This document shows positions 49,511-60,018 of a DNA stretch of 60,018 nucleotides, one piece after another; positions within the stretch are counted from its first letter, which is position 1; each line of letters starts with the position of its first letter. A program made the translations under genes and the position numbers. Origin of the DNA: Azolla pinnata (lineage: Eukaryota; Streptophyta; Polypodiopsida; Salviniales; Salviniaceae). The stretch covers positions 62,737 through 122,754 of the forward strand of contig JBBBWG010030975.1 in NCBI GenBank assembly GCA_037176905.1, written 5' to 3'. The notes under the pieces are model-generated. The model saw only the letters and a program-made list of their open reading frames with translations. It ran no database searches and was not told the origin of the DNA.

Positions 49511-49590
49511 TCTTTCTCCCTTCTCCTCTGATTCCTTCTGATGATTCTGGACCTCGCGGGCCTCTGATCCGATCGCTGATCGCGCGCCGT

Positions 49591-52500
49591 ATGAAGCCAG
49601 AGATCTTGCCCCTCCCTCGCTCCCTCAACTCCTCCCACGGATCCATCCGCAGCGATCGCCTCTCCTCCTCCTCCTCCTCCTTCTCGCAATGGTGCCTGTG
49701 AGTACATACGCTCTTCTTCTTGTTGCCCAGCGTCTCCCTCCCGCAAGGCCTTTTCTGCCCCTCCCTTCGTTCTCTTTGCTTTGGTCCCAGAGAGCTTTTT
49801 TTTTTCCTTGTTTTAATAATCCCGTGAAAAGCTTCACCACGGTGTTCCCAGGAAGATTCAGACTGCTTGGGCTCTTGGCGTTCTTGTGGTATCCGAGAAT
49901 TCCGTGTGCGGATCCCGGAAAGTGTAGCCACAATGTTCCTCGTTTCGTATTTCGGAATGCGTTCTTTGTTCTCGTTTCCCCAAATTAAGTTCTATAGTGT
50001 TCTGAATCAGCTAGCTATTGATTTTAGCGGTGGAACGCAATGTGGGCACCGTATTTCGCATATTGAGAGTTTTCTTGATTTCTTCTCTTATGCGTTGGTG
50101 CCTTGATTCTCGATGGAATTAAGATGGGAGGAAATTTGTTCTGTTTCGGCATGTATGACTCATTGGCACTAGATTCTCTAAAGAATTCAGATCTGGGCAC
50201 ATAAGTCCATGTGTAGTTCCCTTTCTTTTGGCATCTCTAACTGTCTAACAAGAAACCTTCAAGGAGTTGTACCCAGATTTTTGCATGGTGGTCATATATG
50301 TGACTACACTTCAACTGTTTTGCATCCCATGAAGATCAAGCTATGAGAGCCATTCATTAAATGATGGGGTGCTTGAATTGCATTAAATTGAGGTTAGTAA
50401 GTTTGCACCTATCAGAAAGCTTTTCTAAAATATGTATCTAGGTATCCAAGTGTGTGTGTGTGTGTGTGTGTTTGTGAGAGAGGAGAGGGAAAGCTTGATA
50501 GCTGTGGTAGGTAATGCAAAAAATGTCAAAGACATGGGCTGACCTATTATTTAACATATATGTGAAGAAGATACCATATCTTCACATCAATCTGACACTC
50601 TCTATTTCCGTGCATACTCCTAGTTGGATTTTCACTATGAGCTTGAACATTTTGAAGTGTTGCATGAGACATTTCATCCCCTAAAAGCAATTGCCTGTGT
50701 TATGTACAGTCAGAAAAATGTGTTTCTCTTTCTTGTTCTATGTCTCTCTGTTTTGTTCCTCTTCCTCATGCAAGAGTGTGAATGATCCGAGCCATATCTC
50801 CATGCAATGGAAAATTATTCCTGGATTTCGATCTGCCATTTGTTTTCTGAACTGATGTAGAGTATATGCCTACTGATGTTATCATATAATGGATTTTCTT
50901 CTTGCAGGGCTACATGCTGGAAAAACATATCAGCATTTTGTTGCTCAAAAATCCTCAAACAAGCCATCTTGCTTTTCATGAGTTGCTTCATTCAGAGTGA
51001 ACAGCCTCGGCCTCCTGGTTATGAAAATCCTGTGACATTGTCTATGGAGACATCCTGTACGTTTCTTGCTATTGTTATTGTAGAGGTCTCCCGTTTCTTC
51101 TCTGTATGTTCTTACTGTGTTTAAATTTGGTGACAGTCTCCCATAGATATTTTCTTTTGGATTCTGATCCTGTACTCACCTAGAAGTCTGTCATTAGTTG
51201 CTAAGGATGGTTATGGTTTGTTTGGATTAGCTTGAATTTTTATATATTTCTAATTCTTAAATATTTTCAATTTTGAAAGATACTAATTGCGCATCCTTCT
51301 TTTCCTCCTTCCTTTTTCTTTTCTGTTCTGTTAGTTAGTGTCAGTGAGATTGAAGCACTCTATGAACTGTTTAAAAAGCTCAGCAATTCAATGTTTGCTG
51401 ATGGATTAATTCACAAGGTAACGTGTCTACGCTTTCACAACTTTTTTCCGTTTCCAAATTGCTATCCGATCCCTTCAATTTTTACTGAGAAGGCTTGTTT
51501 ATATTGTATAAAGGAGGAACTTCAGCTCGCGCTTTTCAGAAATAGTCGTATTCAAAATCTTTTTGCAGACAGGGTAATAACAGAGATTATACTTACACAT
51601 AGATCTATATTTATATATATTTATGTATGCATGCATACATGTCAACATACTTACATGCATACTTATGCTGTCTTCATCTGGGAAAGGTGAAGACCGTTGG
51701 TATTCACTAACGGAAATTCAGAAACACAGTTGAAGTAGCCAAAGCTATAATAGTACTGATGTGCTTCAGTATTTTGATACTCTGGAAACTCCGGTTATTT
51801 CTTAAAAATTTCTGGGAAACGTAATCACTGCATATGGAGACATCCATCATCTTATTATTGCTACAAATACATCCTAATGTTGTTTCAATAGGCCAAACCA
51901 TGTCAAATGGGTTTATTCATTGCCATGTTAAACAGCATAACACATCGATCTAGATGTCCCATACTCATAAAACAAGTATGCAATAAATTTGAGGTAGTAC
52001 TTTGAATTTTTAATGGATAAAACAGTACTTGTTTGGGTAAAGTTCTTGTTTTTGTCTTTCTAGGTGTTTGATTTATTTGATTTGAAGAGAAATGGTGTCA
52101 TTGACGCGGGGGAATTCATTCGTTCATTGAGTGTATTTCATCCTGATGCTCCACTTAATGACAAGATTGATTGTGAGTTTGCATACCTTTCTTGCTTAAA
52201 GGACTCTTGACTCTTCTTGCTTATCAGAGTTTATGGACGGTTTTGTTTCTGACAACTTATTCATAATGAAATTGTAGCTATTTGAAGTGTGGCATGTTTT
52301 TCTCCTTTTGTTTTTGGCAGTTGCCTTCAGGCTCTTCGATCTTAGACAAACTGGATTCATTGAACGTGAGGAGGTAATACGAAATCTGTTTCAGTCCAAT
52401 AAAAATTTCATTCTAATAGTTGAAGCATTAGTTCTTCCAGGAAGGATTATGGGATTCTGAGTTCACCTAATACCACTGAGTCAGCTATGAAATGCCGTAG

Positions 52501-53167
52501 ATACCATATGGAAACATTTTAACAAGAAAGGAAAATAGACTTTTCAGGGCTGGTCTAACACTTCGTGGTGTCTTGCATGGTGGAACCAAGAGATGTGTGA
52601 ACAGTGGAGATTTGACGCACCAATATTTCTTGTTGACATTCGAAAACCCTAAGCACAAACCAAATATCCAAACCTCTATACTAGTTTATGATGCAAAAGA
52701 GAGGGAATGATCTATGCTTGCAGGTTGAGACGATGATTACAGCATTGTTATCCGAATCCGAAGTGCAACTGACAGATGATGTGATTGAATCCATTCTGGA
52801 TCAGGTGTTGGTTGGTGATCGTGTTGCTTTTTCTTGGTCCTCGGTTCTTCTGTATATGCCTTTTGTTTCTAAAAAACGTGATTCTGAAACCAGACGTTTG
52901 CTGATGCCGACACGAACAACGATGGAAAGATTGATAAGGATGAGTGGAGGGCATTTGTACTAAAACATCCATTGATGATGAGGATTATGACACTACCATA
53001 TCTCAAGTAAGTATATGATGCTACCATCTCTATTGTTTCTCAATCTGCCTAATCCTAAAACCCTAAGCAGAATGCTCTCATTTGCTCTCGCTTGCATCAG
53101 AGATGTCACGACCACCTTCCCCAGTTTTATTTTCAACTCCGAAGTTGAGGAAACTGAAGTAAGTTAA
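49591..53167 (+). CDS. Calcineurin B-like (CBL) Ca2+ sensor
   Basis: EF-hand protein that recruits CIPK kinases to membranes in Ca2+ signalling. Exons: 49591-49697, 50908-51056, 51335-51417, 51514-51573, 52064-52172, 52321-52373, 52724-52804, 52894-53006, 53101-53167, for 273 residues. Exon sizes 83, 60, 109, 53, 81 and 113 are those of plant CBL genes. EF1 is the CBL-specific long loop ending near residue 115 ([10 protein letters not shown]). EF2 is 139-150, EF3 176-187 and EF4 220-231 ([12 protein letters not shown] within it). The C-terminal FPSF motif has Ser260, the CIPK target site. The body resembles CBL4/SOS3 (RPPGYENP). The N-terminus is extended: exon 1 plus a Cys-rich hydrophobic stretch ([18 protein letters not shown]) instead of MGCxxS. 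Translation might instead start at MSCFIQS in exon 2. Confidence 0.93.
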
Positions 53168-53829
53168 CGTTGACAACAATTTATTTTTGCAGTGTAACAC
53201 GCCTCATATTTCTTTTTCACACGATTCTTTCTCACATGCAAACAATTACACTATTCTTTCTCACATGCAACATTGAGGACATCCTTCTGGAATTTTTGAA
53301 ACGGAAGTGGTCTTTGTAACATCACTGTTAAACCGAGAACATTAGAAACTTATTTCATCACATTGTCAGCGTGTTTGACAATCGAGAGAATCGGAATTAT
53401 TATTATATTTAACATGCCCTTTGCTCAATGCAAAGGGACATAATGCAATCCATTGTAATTTCATATGACAGCAATTATAATGCAATCTCTAAAGTCTCTT
53501 TCCTGTATCACGAGTATATTTGTGTATATATATGCCCCTATAGCTGTCTACTCTGTGTATGTATCAAACAAAACGTGTGCTCTTCGTTCATACATGACGA
53601 AGCCTTGGTTCAAACATAGCATGCAACAATTTCAATCATAACACCCACACATCAAACATGAATCTATCATATCCGAATTCCGTAGGTTCGACCAATATTT
53701 CATTCTGTCACCAAAACTTTATTTTGCACCACGATTCAATACTTCAAAATGACACCCATTTATTGAACAATCAATTTACAGGTCAGAACTGGATGAAAAT
53801 ATTCAAAATGCCACCCAATACTTTACAAC
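53168..53829. other. Tail-to-tail intergenic region, CBL / plastid protein gene
   Basis: It should contain the CBL 3' UTR. No gene seen. Confidence 0.5.
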
Positions 53830-54310
53830 CGAAACAATTTAGCTTAACTTCCAAGCAAAGTGCATTTATGAAATAAGAGCAAAACCATCACAGGTCAGAG
53901 CTAAGATGAAAATAATATATATATCGGTTAGGTTTACCTTGAGATATAAACCACCATAAAAGAGCACATAAAACGTGATTTCATTCTAAAACAATTTAAC
54001 TTTAACTTCCAAGCAGAGTCCACTTATGAAACAATTCATAAGAGCAAAACCATCATAGGTAAAGCTATTATGAAAATAATATTTATATAGTTAAGGTTTA
54101 ACATGAGATAAATCATCATAAAAGAGCACATAAAAGGTGATTTCATTCTAAAACAATTCAACTTAACTTCCAAGTTGAGTCCACTTATGAAACAATTCAT
54201 AAGAGCAAAACCATTACAGGTCAGAGCTATTTTGAAAATAATATATATAATTTAGGTTTACCTTGAGATAAACCACCATAAAAGAGCACATACAACGTGA
54301 TTTCATTCAA
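53830..54310. repeat. About 160-bp tandem repeat, three copies
   Basis: CATAAAAGAGCACATA recurs at 53955, 54117 and 54277, and ACAATT(T/C)A(A/G)CTT(T)AACTTCCAAG at about 53834, 53991 and 54153. The copies are 85-90% alike by eye. The array sits immediately 3' of the minus-strand plastid-protein gene. Confidence 0.88.
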
Positions 54311-54426
54311 CATTTATAAACAAAATGTACAAAGATGGGATTATAATAGAACGCCCTAACAGCACTAGAAATATGACAGGTGGGTTAGTAATAAAAGCTA
54401 CCATAAATTGCTTGGGAATGTTTAGA

Positions 54427-55586
54427 TCAGATTTCGTACATACCTTCACCGAAGAAGGGCAAGATTGCACTTGCTCTAGTGTCTGGCATGTACAAACTGT
54501 ACATGCACAAAAAGCACAAAGCATTAGACACACTTTAGATAAAGATGCATCTTAAGGTAAGAACCATAGCAACAAAATCTAGCAGAAGTAGAATAAGGTG
54601 CAATTTAGGCAAAATATGCATTGTAAGATAAAAACCATAGACCAGATCTAGCACAAGCATTACCAACAAGATAGCATAGGTATTCAATCAAACACTTACT
54701 TGGATCCTGATGGTGGGTAGAAGTGAGGGCCCTCATCAAGACCCTCGCAAATAACCTCACCATGCTCAGTCCGATAGCAAACAATTCCAGTTGATTCGTC
54801 AATAAAAACATTGGAGATATCGTCCCGATGATCACCATAGAGAACCTGAATCAACACCTCAGATTTGCATCAAAATAGAAAAACCCCAGTGATTACCATA
54901 GAGAACTTGAGCCAAAACAATCAACACCTCATATTCGCATCAAAATAGAAAAAGGTAGAATATTCTACTTAACTGGAACTATACTGCCCTGAACAGTATC
55001 AGAAAATTAAATATGCATTAGTTTTACATCAGAAGAATGAAATGTACAGCACTTACTCAGTTGCACTAGTACTCAGTTGTAAGGTATCAGAAAAATTACA
55101 GAGAACCATAGACTCCAAAGCAAAGATCAGGACATAAATGCAGCGACAAGACAGTCTTCTCAAAATTACAAACTATCTTTATCATGATCCACAGTCTTAG
55201 AAACTTCCAAATGCAGAAAAAGAGCTATGATCAAACCAGTGTAAGCAAGCGGCCAACAAAAGTACAAGATCAATTTCATCATTAAGAAATTATTCTTATC
55301 TGAGTGTATAGAGAAAGCAGCTGAAGAGAACAACATTACTGACCTTCGATGGAGCACCTTCTATCCTTGTGTGAGAATCTTTGGCAGTAGATGAGGAAGC
55401 ATGAGGGATAATCCATAAGGCGTGTTTCCGATGGACACCCAATCCAAAACAAGAGGACCACGGACAGAAACATGGGGCCTGAGGATTTATGTGTGAAACA
55501 GAACTCGAGCTCAAGCTCACCTTGGACAAAGATAAGGGCGTCGCAATGACAGGGGTTGCTGAGATGAATGATCCGATTGCTGCCAT
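54427..55586 (-). CDS. Small predicted plastid protein of unknown function
   Basis: Three minus-strand exons, 55586-55344, 54845-54700 and 54496-54427, join in frame to 152 residues. Residues 1-75 are Ser/Ala-rich, basic and start MAAIGSFISATPV, a typical plastid transit peptide. The middle (VLYGDHRDDISN, then STGIVCYRTEHGEV and DEGPHFYPPSG) is ordered and acidic but I do not recognise the family. The tail is ASAILPFFGEGMYEI followed by a stop. The last exon is uncertain: a donor (GAAG|GTATGT) 12 bases before the stop could lead to another exon to the left. The gene is tail-to-tail with the CBL gene. Confidence 0.6.
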
Positions 55587-55659
55587 TTGAAGGTATGTAT
55601 ACACCAAGAGCTACTAGTGTTCAAATCCCAATATCGCCAATGAAATTCCGATCTGCATA

Positions 55660-56265
55660 CAAACTAGGGCTTGATTCTTCATTTCTACAATACTAAATAA
55701 ATAAATAAAACAAGCACATCAAGTATGCCCCTAGCTTGTTGGATTTGGATCTGCATCAAACCCGGGCTTGATTCTTTAAGCCCGGATTTGGATCTGCATC
55801 AAACACTGAAATAAATTCAGACGGCAAGCACACAATATACACTTCTAGCTTGTTGGAATTCGTTCTCCAGATCAGCTAGGACTTGATCTTCCATTTCTAA
55901 AACATTAAACTCTAGAGCATCAAACCCAGGCTTGATTCTTTGGACTTCTACCTTGTTGGATTTGGATCTGCATTGAACCCGGGCTTGATTCTTTATTCTA
56001 AAACGCTGAAATAAATTCAGACGGCAAGCACAATAATACACTTCTAGCTTGTTGGAATTCAATCTGCATAGCAGCCAGGCTTTATTCTTCATTTCTCAAA
56101 CAACAACTAAACCTAAAGCAAGAACATCACATATGCTCCGAGCTTGTTGGGTTTCGATCTGGCACCAAAACCCACATAGAAATCACGACTTGATTCTTCA
56201 TGGCTGGGACACTAACTAAAATTGTAAAGCAAACATACCAATTTGCTCCTAGCTTGTGGCGTTTC
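55660..56265. repeat. Degenerate ~100-bp tandem repeats
   Basis: TAGCTTGTTGG-like words recur at about 55732, 55845, 55949, 56045, 56140 and 56250 (steps 95-113 bp), with GGATCTGCATCAAACCCGG and CTTGATTCTTCATTTCT between them. The array begins about 75 bp upstream of the plastid-protein start codon and so covers its promoter. Confidence 0.85.
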
Positions 56266-56489
56266 CATCAAAATCCACGTCTAAGTTCCACAAAATTACC
56301 AGACGTCTCCCCTCTGCAATATCATAGATCTATTCTGATGATATTCTACAAGGCTAAGGTAGGTAGACGTGCTGTATGTTTTCTTTGTCAAATAAAATTA
56401 TGGACCGATAGGCAATCCGTAGCTTACGGAAGTGTGCTAGCCCTCATTTCATAAAAGAGGAGGGAGGACAACATTGACAAGTAATGCGG

Positions 56490-57205
56490 AAGCTTCAAGA
56501 TATCCTGCACAAGCACGTCCGTATAGTCATGTACGCACTTACGAAACCTGTGTCGAAATCGCAGCTAAATTAGGGCCAAGTCCTTATGTAAGAAATTATG
56601 AAAGCTGTGTCGAGATCCCAGCTAAACTAGGGCCAACAAATCAGAAACGGGCAACATCCTTACGGTCATGTAAGAAATTATGAAAACTGTGTCGAAATCC
56701 CAGCTAAACTAGGGCCAAGTCCTTATGTAAGAAATTATGAAAGCTGTGTCGAGATCCCAGCTAAACTAGGGCCAACAAATCAGAAACGGGCAACATCCTT
56801 AAAGTCATGTAAGAAATTATGAAAACTGTGTCAAAATCCCAGCTAAACTAGGGCCAGCAAATCAGAAATGGGTAACGTCCTTACAGTCATGTAAGCAACT
56901 ACGAAAACTGTGTCGAGATCCCAGCTAAACTAGGGCCAACAAATCAGAAACGGGCAACATCCTTACAGTCATGTAAGAAATTATGAAAATTGTGTCGAAA
57001 TCCCAGCTAAACTAGGGCCAGCAAATCAGAAACGGGAAACGTCCTTACAGTCATGTAAGCAATTACGGAATCTGTGTCGAAATCCCAACTAAACAAGAAC
57101 CAGCAAATCAGAAACGGGTAACGTCCTTGCAGTCATGTAAGCAATTACGAAAACTGTGTCGAAATCCCAACTAAACAAGAACCAGCAAATCAGAAACGGG
57201 CATTG
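56490..57205. repeat. Higher-order minisatellite of 55- and 80-85-bp units
   Basis: GTGTCGAAATCC/GAGATCC recurs at about 56551, 56606, 56691, 56746, 56831, 56911, 56992, 57074 and 57157. Steps alternate 55, 85, 55, 85 and then stay 80-83. The short unit lacks the AACAAATCAGAAACGGGCAA segment, so the first four copies form a repeated pair of about 140 bp. Confidence 0.92.
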
Positions 57206-57439
57206 AAACCAGGGTTCAGCAAGGTGCGAGTCGGTTCATAGAAGCGTACATATAAAAGCGGGACGTTTTCGGGGGAATCAACTAGACTTGATTAAGCGCC
57301 CTGGCTATGGAAGCGCTCGCAGTGGTTCAGTTCTCAACAGCAGCCAGCAGAAGGCCGTGGCCCAAATCGTTGGGAAGCAAATAAGACGAGAGCAAACCTG
57401 GGAGGAAACGCGCGCGTGCCGGGACGGAAAGCTTGATTT

Positions 57440-57530
57440 CTCTGCGCAGCGAGGGGGAGGAGAAGGAGAAGGAGAAGGAGAGGGAGGAGCCGAAGGAGAA
57501 GGCAGGGAGGGAGGGAGAAAGCAGAATTAG
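57440..57530. repeat. Purine-rich GGA/GAA tract
   Basis: Almost uninterrupted A/G on the plus strand, running into the telomere-like tract. Frames here read Gly/Glu and are not convincing genes. Confidence 0.8.
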
Positions 57531-57555
57531 GGTTTAGGGTTTAGGGTTTAGGGGA
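57529..57555 (+). repeat. Telomere-like (TTTAGGG)n tract
   Basis: About 3.5 units of the plant heptamer at an interstitial site. Confidence 0.9.
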
Positions 57556-57574
57556 GCAGAAGGCGTTTTCCTGC

Positions 57575-57660
57575 AGAAGAAGAAAGAAAGAAGAAGAAAG
57601 AAAGAAAGAAAGAAAGAAGAAGAAGAAGAAGAAGAAGAAGAAGAAAGAAAGAAAGAAAGG
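57575..57660. repeat. (GAAA)n / (GAA)n microsatellite
   Basis: Mixed GAAAG and AAG units of about 80 bp. Confidence 0.9.
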
Positions 57661-57689
57661 GTAGAAGAGGGAATTTCTAAAACTACACA

Positions 57690-58295
57690 AATTCTGTGGA
57701 TTTCAGTGTGAAGGGGTTTTAGGGTTTAGGGTTTGGAATTTAGGGTTTAGAATTTAGTCTCGACGCCGCGAATTCCGATTCATCGAGGCCAATCTGCCGA
57801 TTCGATTGTTTGACGTCAATCGGTAGGTTAAAGTCGCTCGATAAATCGGTAGATTGATCTCAATCCAGCATCGCTATATGATCGATTCATCCGGTCAGAG
57901 CAAATTAATCTGCAGTCGAGCAAATGTCTGGAAATCTAAAATAATAATACGGTGGGAGGGTTTTCGGGATTCGATCAGCCGATTCGTTAATAGAGGGGAA
58001 CTTCCTAAACAAGACGAATGGTGGATTCTGTGGATTTCAATGTGAAAGGGGTTTTAAGGGTTTAGGGTTTAGAATTTAGTCTCGATGCCGCGAATTCCGA
58101 TCAATCGAGGCCAATCTGCCGATCTGGTAGATTAAACTCGATTGATAAATCGGCAGATTGATCTCGATCCACTGATTCATCTAGTCAGAGCAAATTAATC
58201 CGCAAATCGAGCAATGCCTGCAAATTTGAGATAAACCAGGGTGGGAGGGTTTTTGGGATTCGATTAGCCGATTCGTTAATTGATCGATAGTAGGC
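57690..58295. repeat. ~330-bp direct duplication containing telomere-like motifs
   Basis: Segment 57692-57990 recurs at 58028-58290. Both begin CTGTGGATTTCA, continue through GGGTTTAGGGTTT and GCCGCGAATTCCGAT, and end GGGATTCGAT(C/T)AGCCGATTCG. The copies differ by substitutions and small indels. No open frame is preserved, so it is noncoding. Confidence 0.88.
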
Positions 58296-59979
58296 AATGA
58301 AATCGCAAAAAATGTCAAAAGACTGCAAACGTGAGATTATAATCTCCCAAAAAAAGAAAGATTAACTGGCATCGAAACAGTAATCAGAGACGATTCTGGG
58401 TGTCGTTCATTCGTAGATTTACATTGCAAAAATCGACGCTATTCATCAAATATAAGATCCTCATCACCATTCTCATCTAAGTCTCCTTGAATCTGCATGG
58501 AATCGGTGCAATACTACCATAACTTGCTAACCATCGCATGTGTGTAAGAATATGATCAAAGGGAGTAAATCGCGATGAGGCGAAACACTGGCTTTGGACT
58601 AACGATAAAACGCTTAACACATTAACGACATAAAAACCCACTCTTCGATTAATCCTAATCTTCCTTTTAACCTTGTTCCAAGGTCAATACCATGTTTTAC
58701 TCTAAATCTCCACGCCCCATTGTCTCGACAGACTCTGCAAAGGGTGCGGATTTCGCGCGCATCGGAACGATCGCTAACAAAGCCAAAACAACAAAAAAAA
58801 AAACAAGACAAATATCTCGTGCTTTGCGACGAGCAATGTCTTTCAGTGTCTGGGTTCTGACACGGTTTCGCATCGGAACTCTGCACGCGAATTCGATCGA
58901 AACAACAGGCGCTGGGATCAACAGGCTTACTTACAGGGCTCGGATTCGATGGAACCTGCTGTTGCTGGAAAGGCTCGACGAGGAAGAACAAGCTTGCCTT
59001 TGTACGAATGCGCTTCGCTTCGGATGGCATCATGACATGAAGGTTTTCTTGTCGGTCAGGAGATTGGTAGTTTACCTGTAGCCAGCAAGCAGAAGCTGTG
59101 TTGTTAACAAACGCGCTTCTTTTTTTTTTAATAAATAAAGTACATTTACATGCAGGGAAGGAAGCCTCTCGTCGCAAGCAGAAGCTTATCTTGTTAGGTT
59201 TTAGGGTTTAGGGTTTAGGGTTTAGGGTTTAGTGTATTGCGTATTGAGTAACTACAGTACATTTTCGAATACTCGTGCGTATTCTGCACGTGTTTAACGT
59301 TCTGGAACTCTCTTCTTTTTTAGCCAAATTTATAAATATGACAGAAAACAGAACTGTTTTTTTGTTTTTTTTACTAGGGCTACTGTTGATGCCTCGAAAG
59401 CGAATATTTGCTCCGAATTTTCTCGGCTTAAATTTTAAGATGTCATGAAATTTACTAATGCCAACAAATGGAATATGAAGGAAGCGTCGAGAAATGCAGG
59501 TAGGTTTCAGTAACTGTAAGTTCCAAATTTGTATAATTATTGAACCCGTAGTTAACGTATTCAAATCGTGCTTGATGTATTCGACAACTGTAGGTTTAGC
59601 ATACGTATTCTAAGTAAGTATAAATTGTTCGATTAAATACTTCTGAAAATATGTAACATACGTATGCGTATGGTATATGCTACGTATGTAACAAAATAGC
59701 ATCGAGCCAGACATGGTCGTAGTCTGGAGCCTGGAGTCTGGGTCTTTGGATCGATTTGGGTCCCAGAGCATTGGGATCATCATCTTCCTACCCAATTCGC
59801 TTCGAGATTGATCACCTTCTATGAATCGATCGATCGATCGATCAATTGATCTCTACAAAGCCATGGCCTCTGAATCTTTACTCCTGAAGTTTATGCGATG
59901 GATCAGGGAAGCTTGCGAGAAGCTTGCGAGAAAGGAACATTTGCTGGAACCCTAAATAAACCCTAGACCTTTCACAGCC
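58296..59979. other. Noncoding right-hand region
   Basis: No gene was recognised. A minus-strand frame at 58614-59177 (187 codons) has Phe/Cys and basic stretches but no domain. (CGAT)n lies at 59826-59841 and a TA-rich TACGTA region near 59650-59690. Confidence 0.55.
59196..59232 (+). repeat. Telomere-like (TTTAGGG)n tract
   Basis: Nearly five units of the heptamer (GGTTTTAGGGTTTAGGG...), the longest plant-type tract in the window. Confidence 0.92.
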
Positions 59980-60018
59980 ATGGCTCGCCGCCAGAGTCTC
60001 GACCCACTGGGCAAAAAA
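59980..60018 (+). CDS. Possible gene start cut by the window edge
   Basis: ATGGCTCGCCGCCAGAG opens a frame (MARRQSLDPLGKK) running off the window. It is preceded by two CCCTA(A/G)A telobox-like words and has the AxxATGGC context common in plants. Too short to identify. An upstream ATG at 59862 gives only a 30-codon frame. Confidence 0.3.
   Translation, partial: MARRQSLDPLGKK

Noticed and set aside
58614..59177. 187-codon minus-strand frame
   Set aside because: No domain, biased Phe/Cys and basic runs, no leader or splice context; likely chance.

Overview
The window is nuclear DNA of a green plant. It carries at least eight recognisable multi-exon or plastid-targeted plant genes, plant-type telomere-like TTTAGGG stretches, GT-AG introns of about 80 bp to 2.3 kb, and a 100-N scaffold gap. 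The protein set (site-1 protease, URT1-type uridylyltransferase, VPS20, JMJ21-type F-box/JmjC protein, plastid PurF, macro/CRAL-TRIO protein, CBL calcium sensor) occurs throughout land plants, so the lineage cannot be fixed from sequence alone. A GH105-like unsaturated rhamnogalacturonyl hydrolase and a CBL without the usual MGC N-terminus lean towards a non-model, perhaps spore-bearing, lineage; this is inference only.

Layout, left to right. (-) 5' exon of a GH105-like secreted hydrolase (25-674). A tandem-repeat block and long noncoding stretch. (-) Site-1 protease, 10 exons (3116-9230). A head-to-head intergenic region holding small tandem repeats and a telomere-like tract. (+) URT1-like terminal uridylyltransferase, 6 exons (10923-16689). 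(+) VPS20/CHMP6, 5 exons (18465-21562). (+) JMJ21-type F-box/JmjC/kinase-like protein, 16 exons (23014-31178). A simple-repeat region with the gap. (+) Intronless plastid amidophosphoribosyltransferase (34127-36253). (+) Macro + CRAL-TRIO protein, 14 exons (39941-47526). A 43-bp minisatellite with an inverted flank. (+) CBL calcium sensor, 9 exons (49591-53167). (-) Small predicted plastid protein (54427-55586). Last, about 4.4 kb of minisatellites and telomere-like DNA, with a possible new gene beginning at the right edge.

The genes are housekeeping or regulatory and do not form a functional cluster: secretory-pathway proteolysis, mRNA 3' uridylation, ESCRT-III sorting, a 2-oxoglutarate oxygenase, de novo purine synthesis, ADP-ribose/lipid binding and Ca2+ signalling. 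No transposase, reverse transcriptase, CRISPR array, rRNA or tRNA gene was recognised.

The most unusual content is (i) the GH105-like gene, (ii) many young tandem duplications placed just upstream of, or inside, gene 5' ends, including an in-frame perfect 72-nt triplication in the plastid PurF N-terminus and 27-bp palindromic repeats next to the site-1 protease TATA element, (iii) a GC-AG intron in the JmjC gene, and (iv) an F-box/JmjC/kinase-like fusion whose oxygenase and phosphotransferase catalytic residues both look intact. All exon joins were made by eye from frame continuity and family conservation. No alignment or expression data were available.
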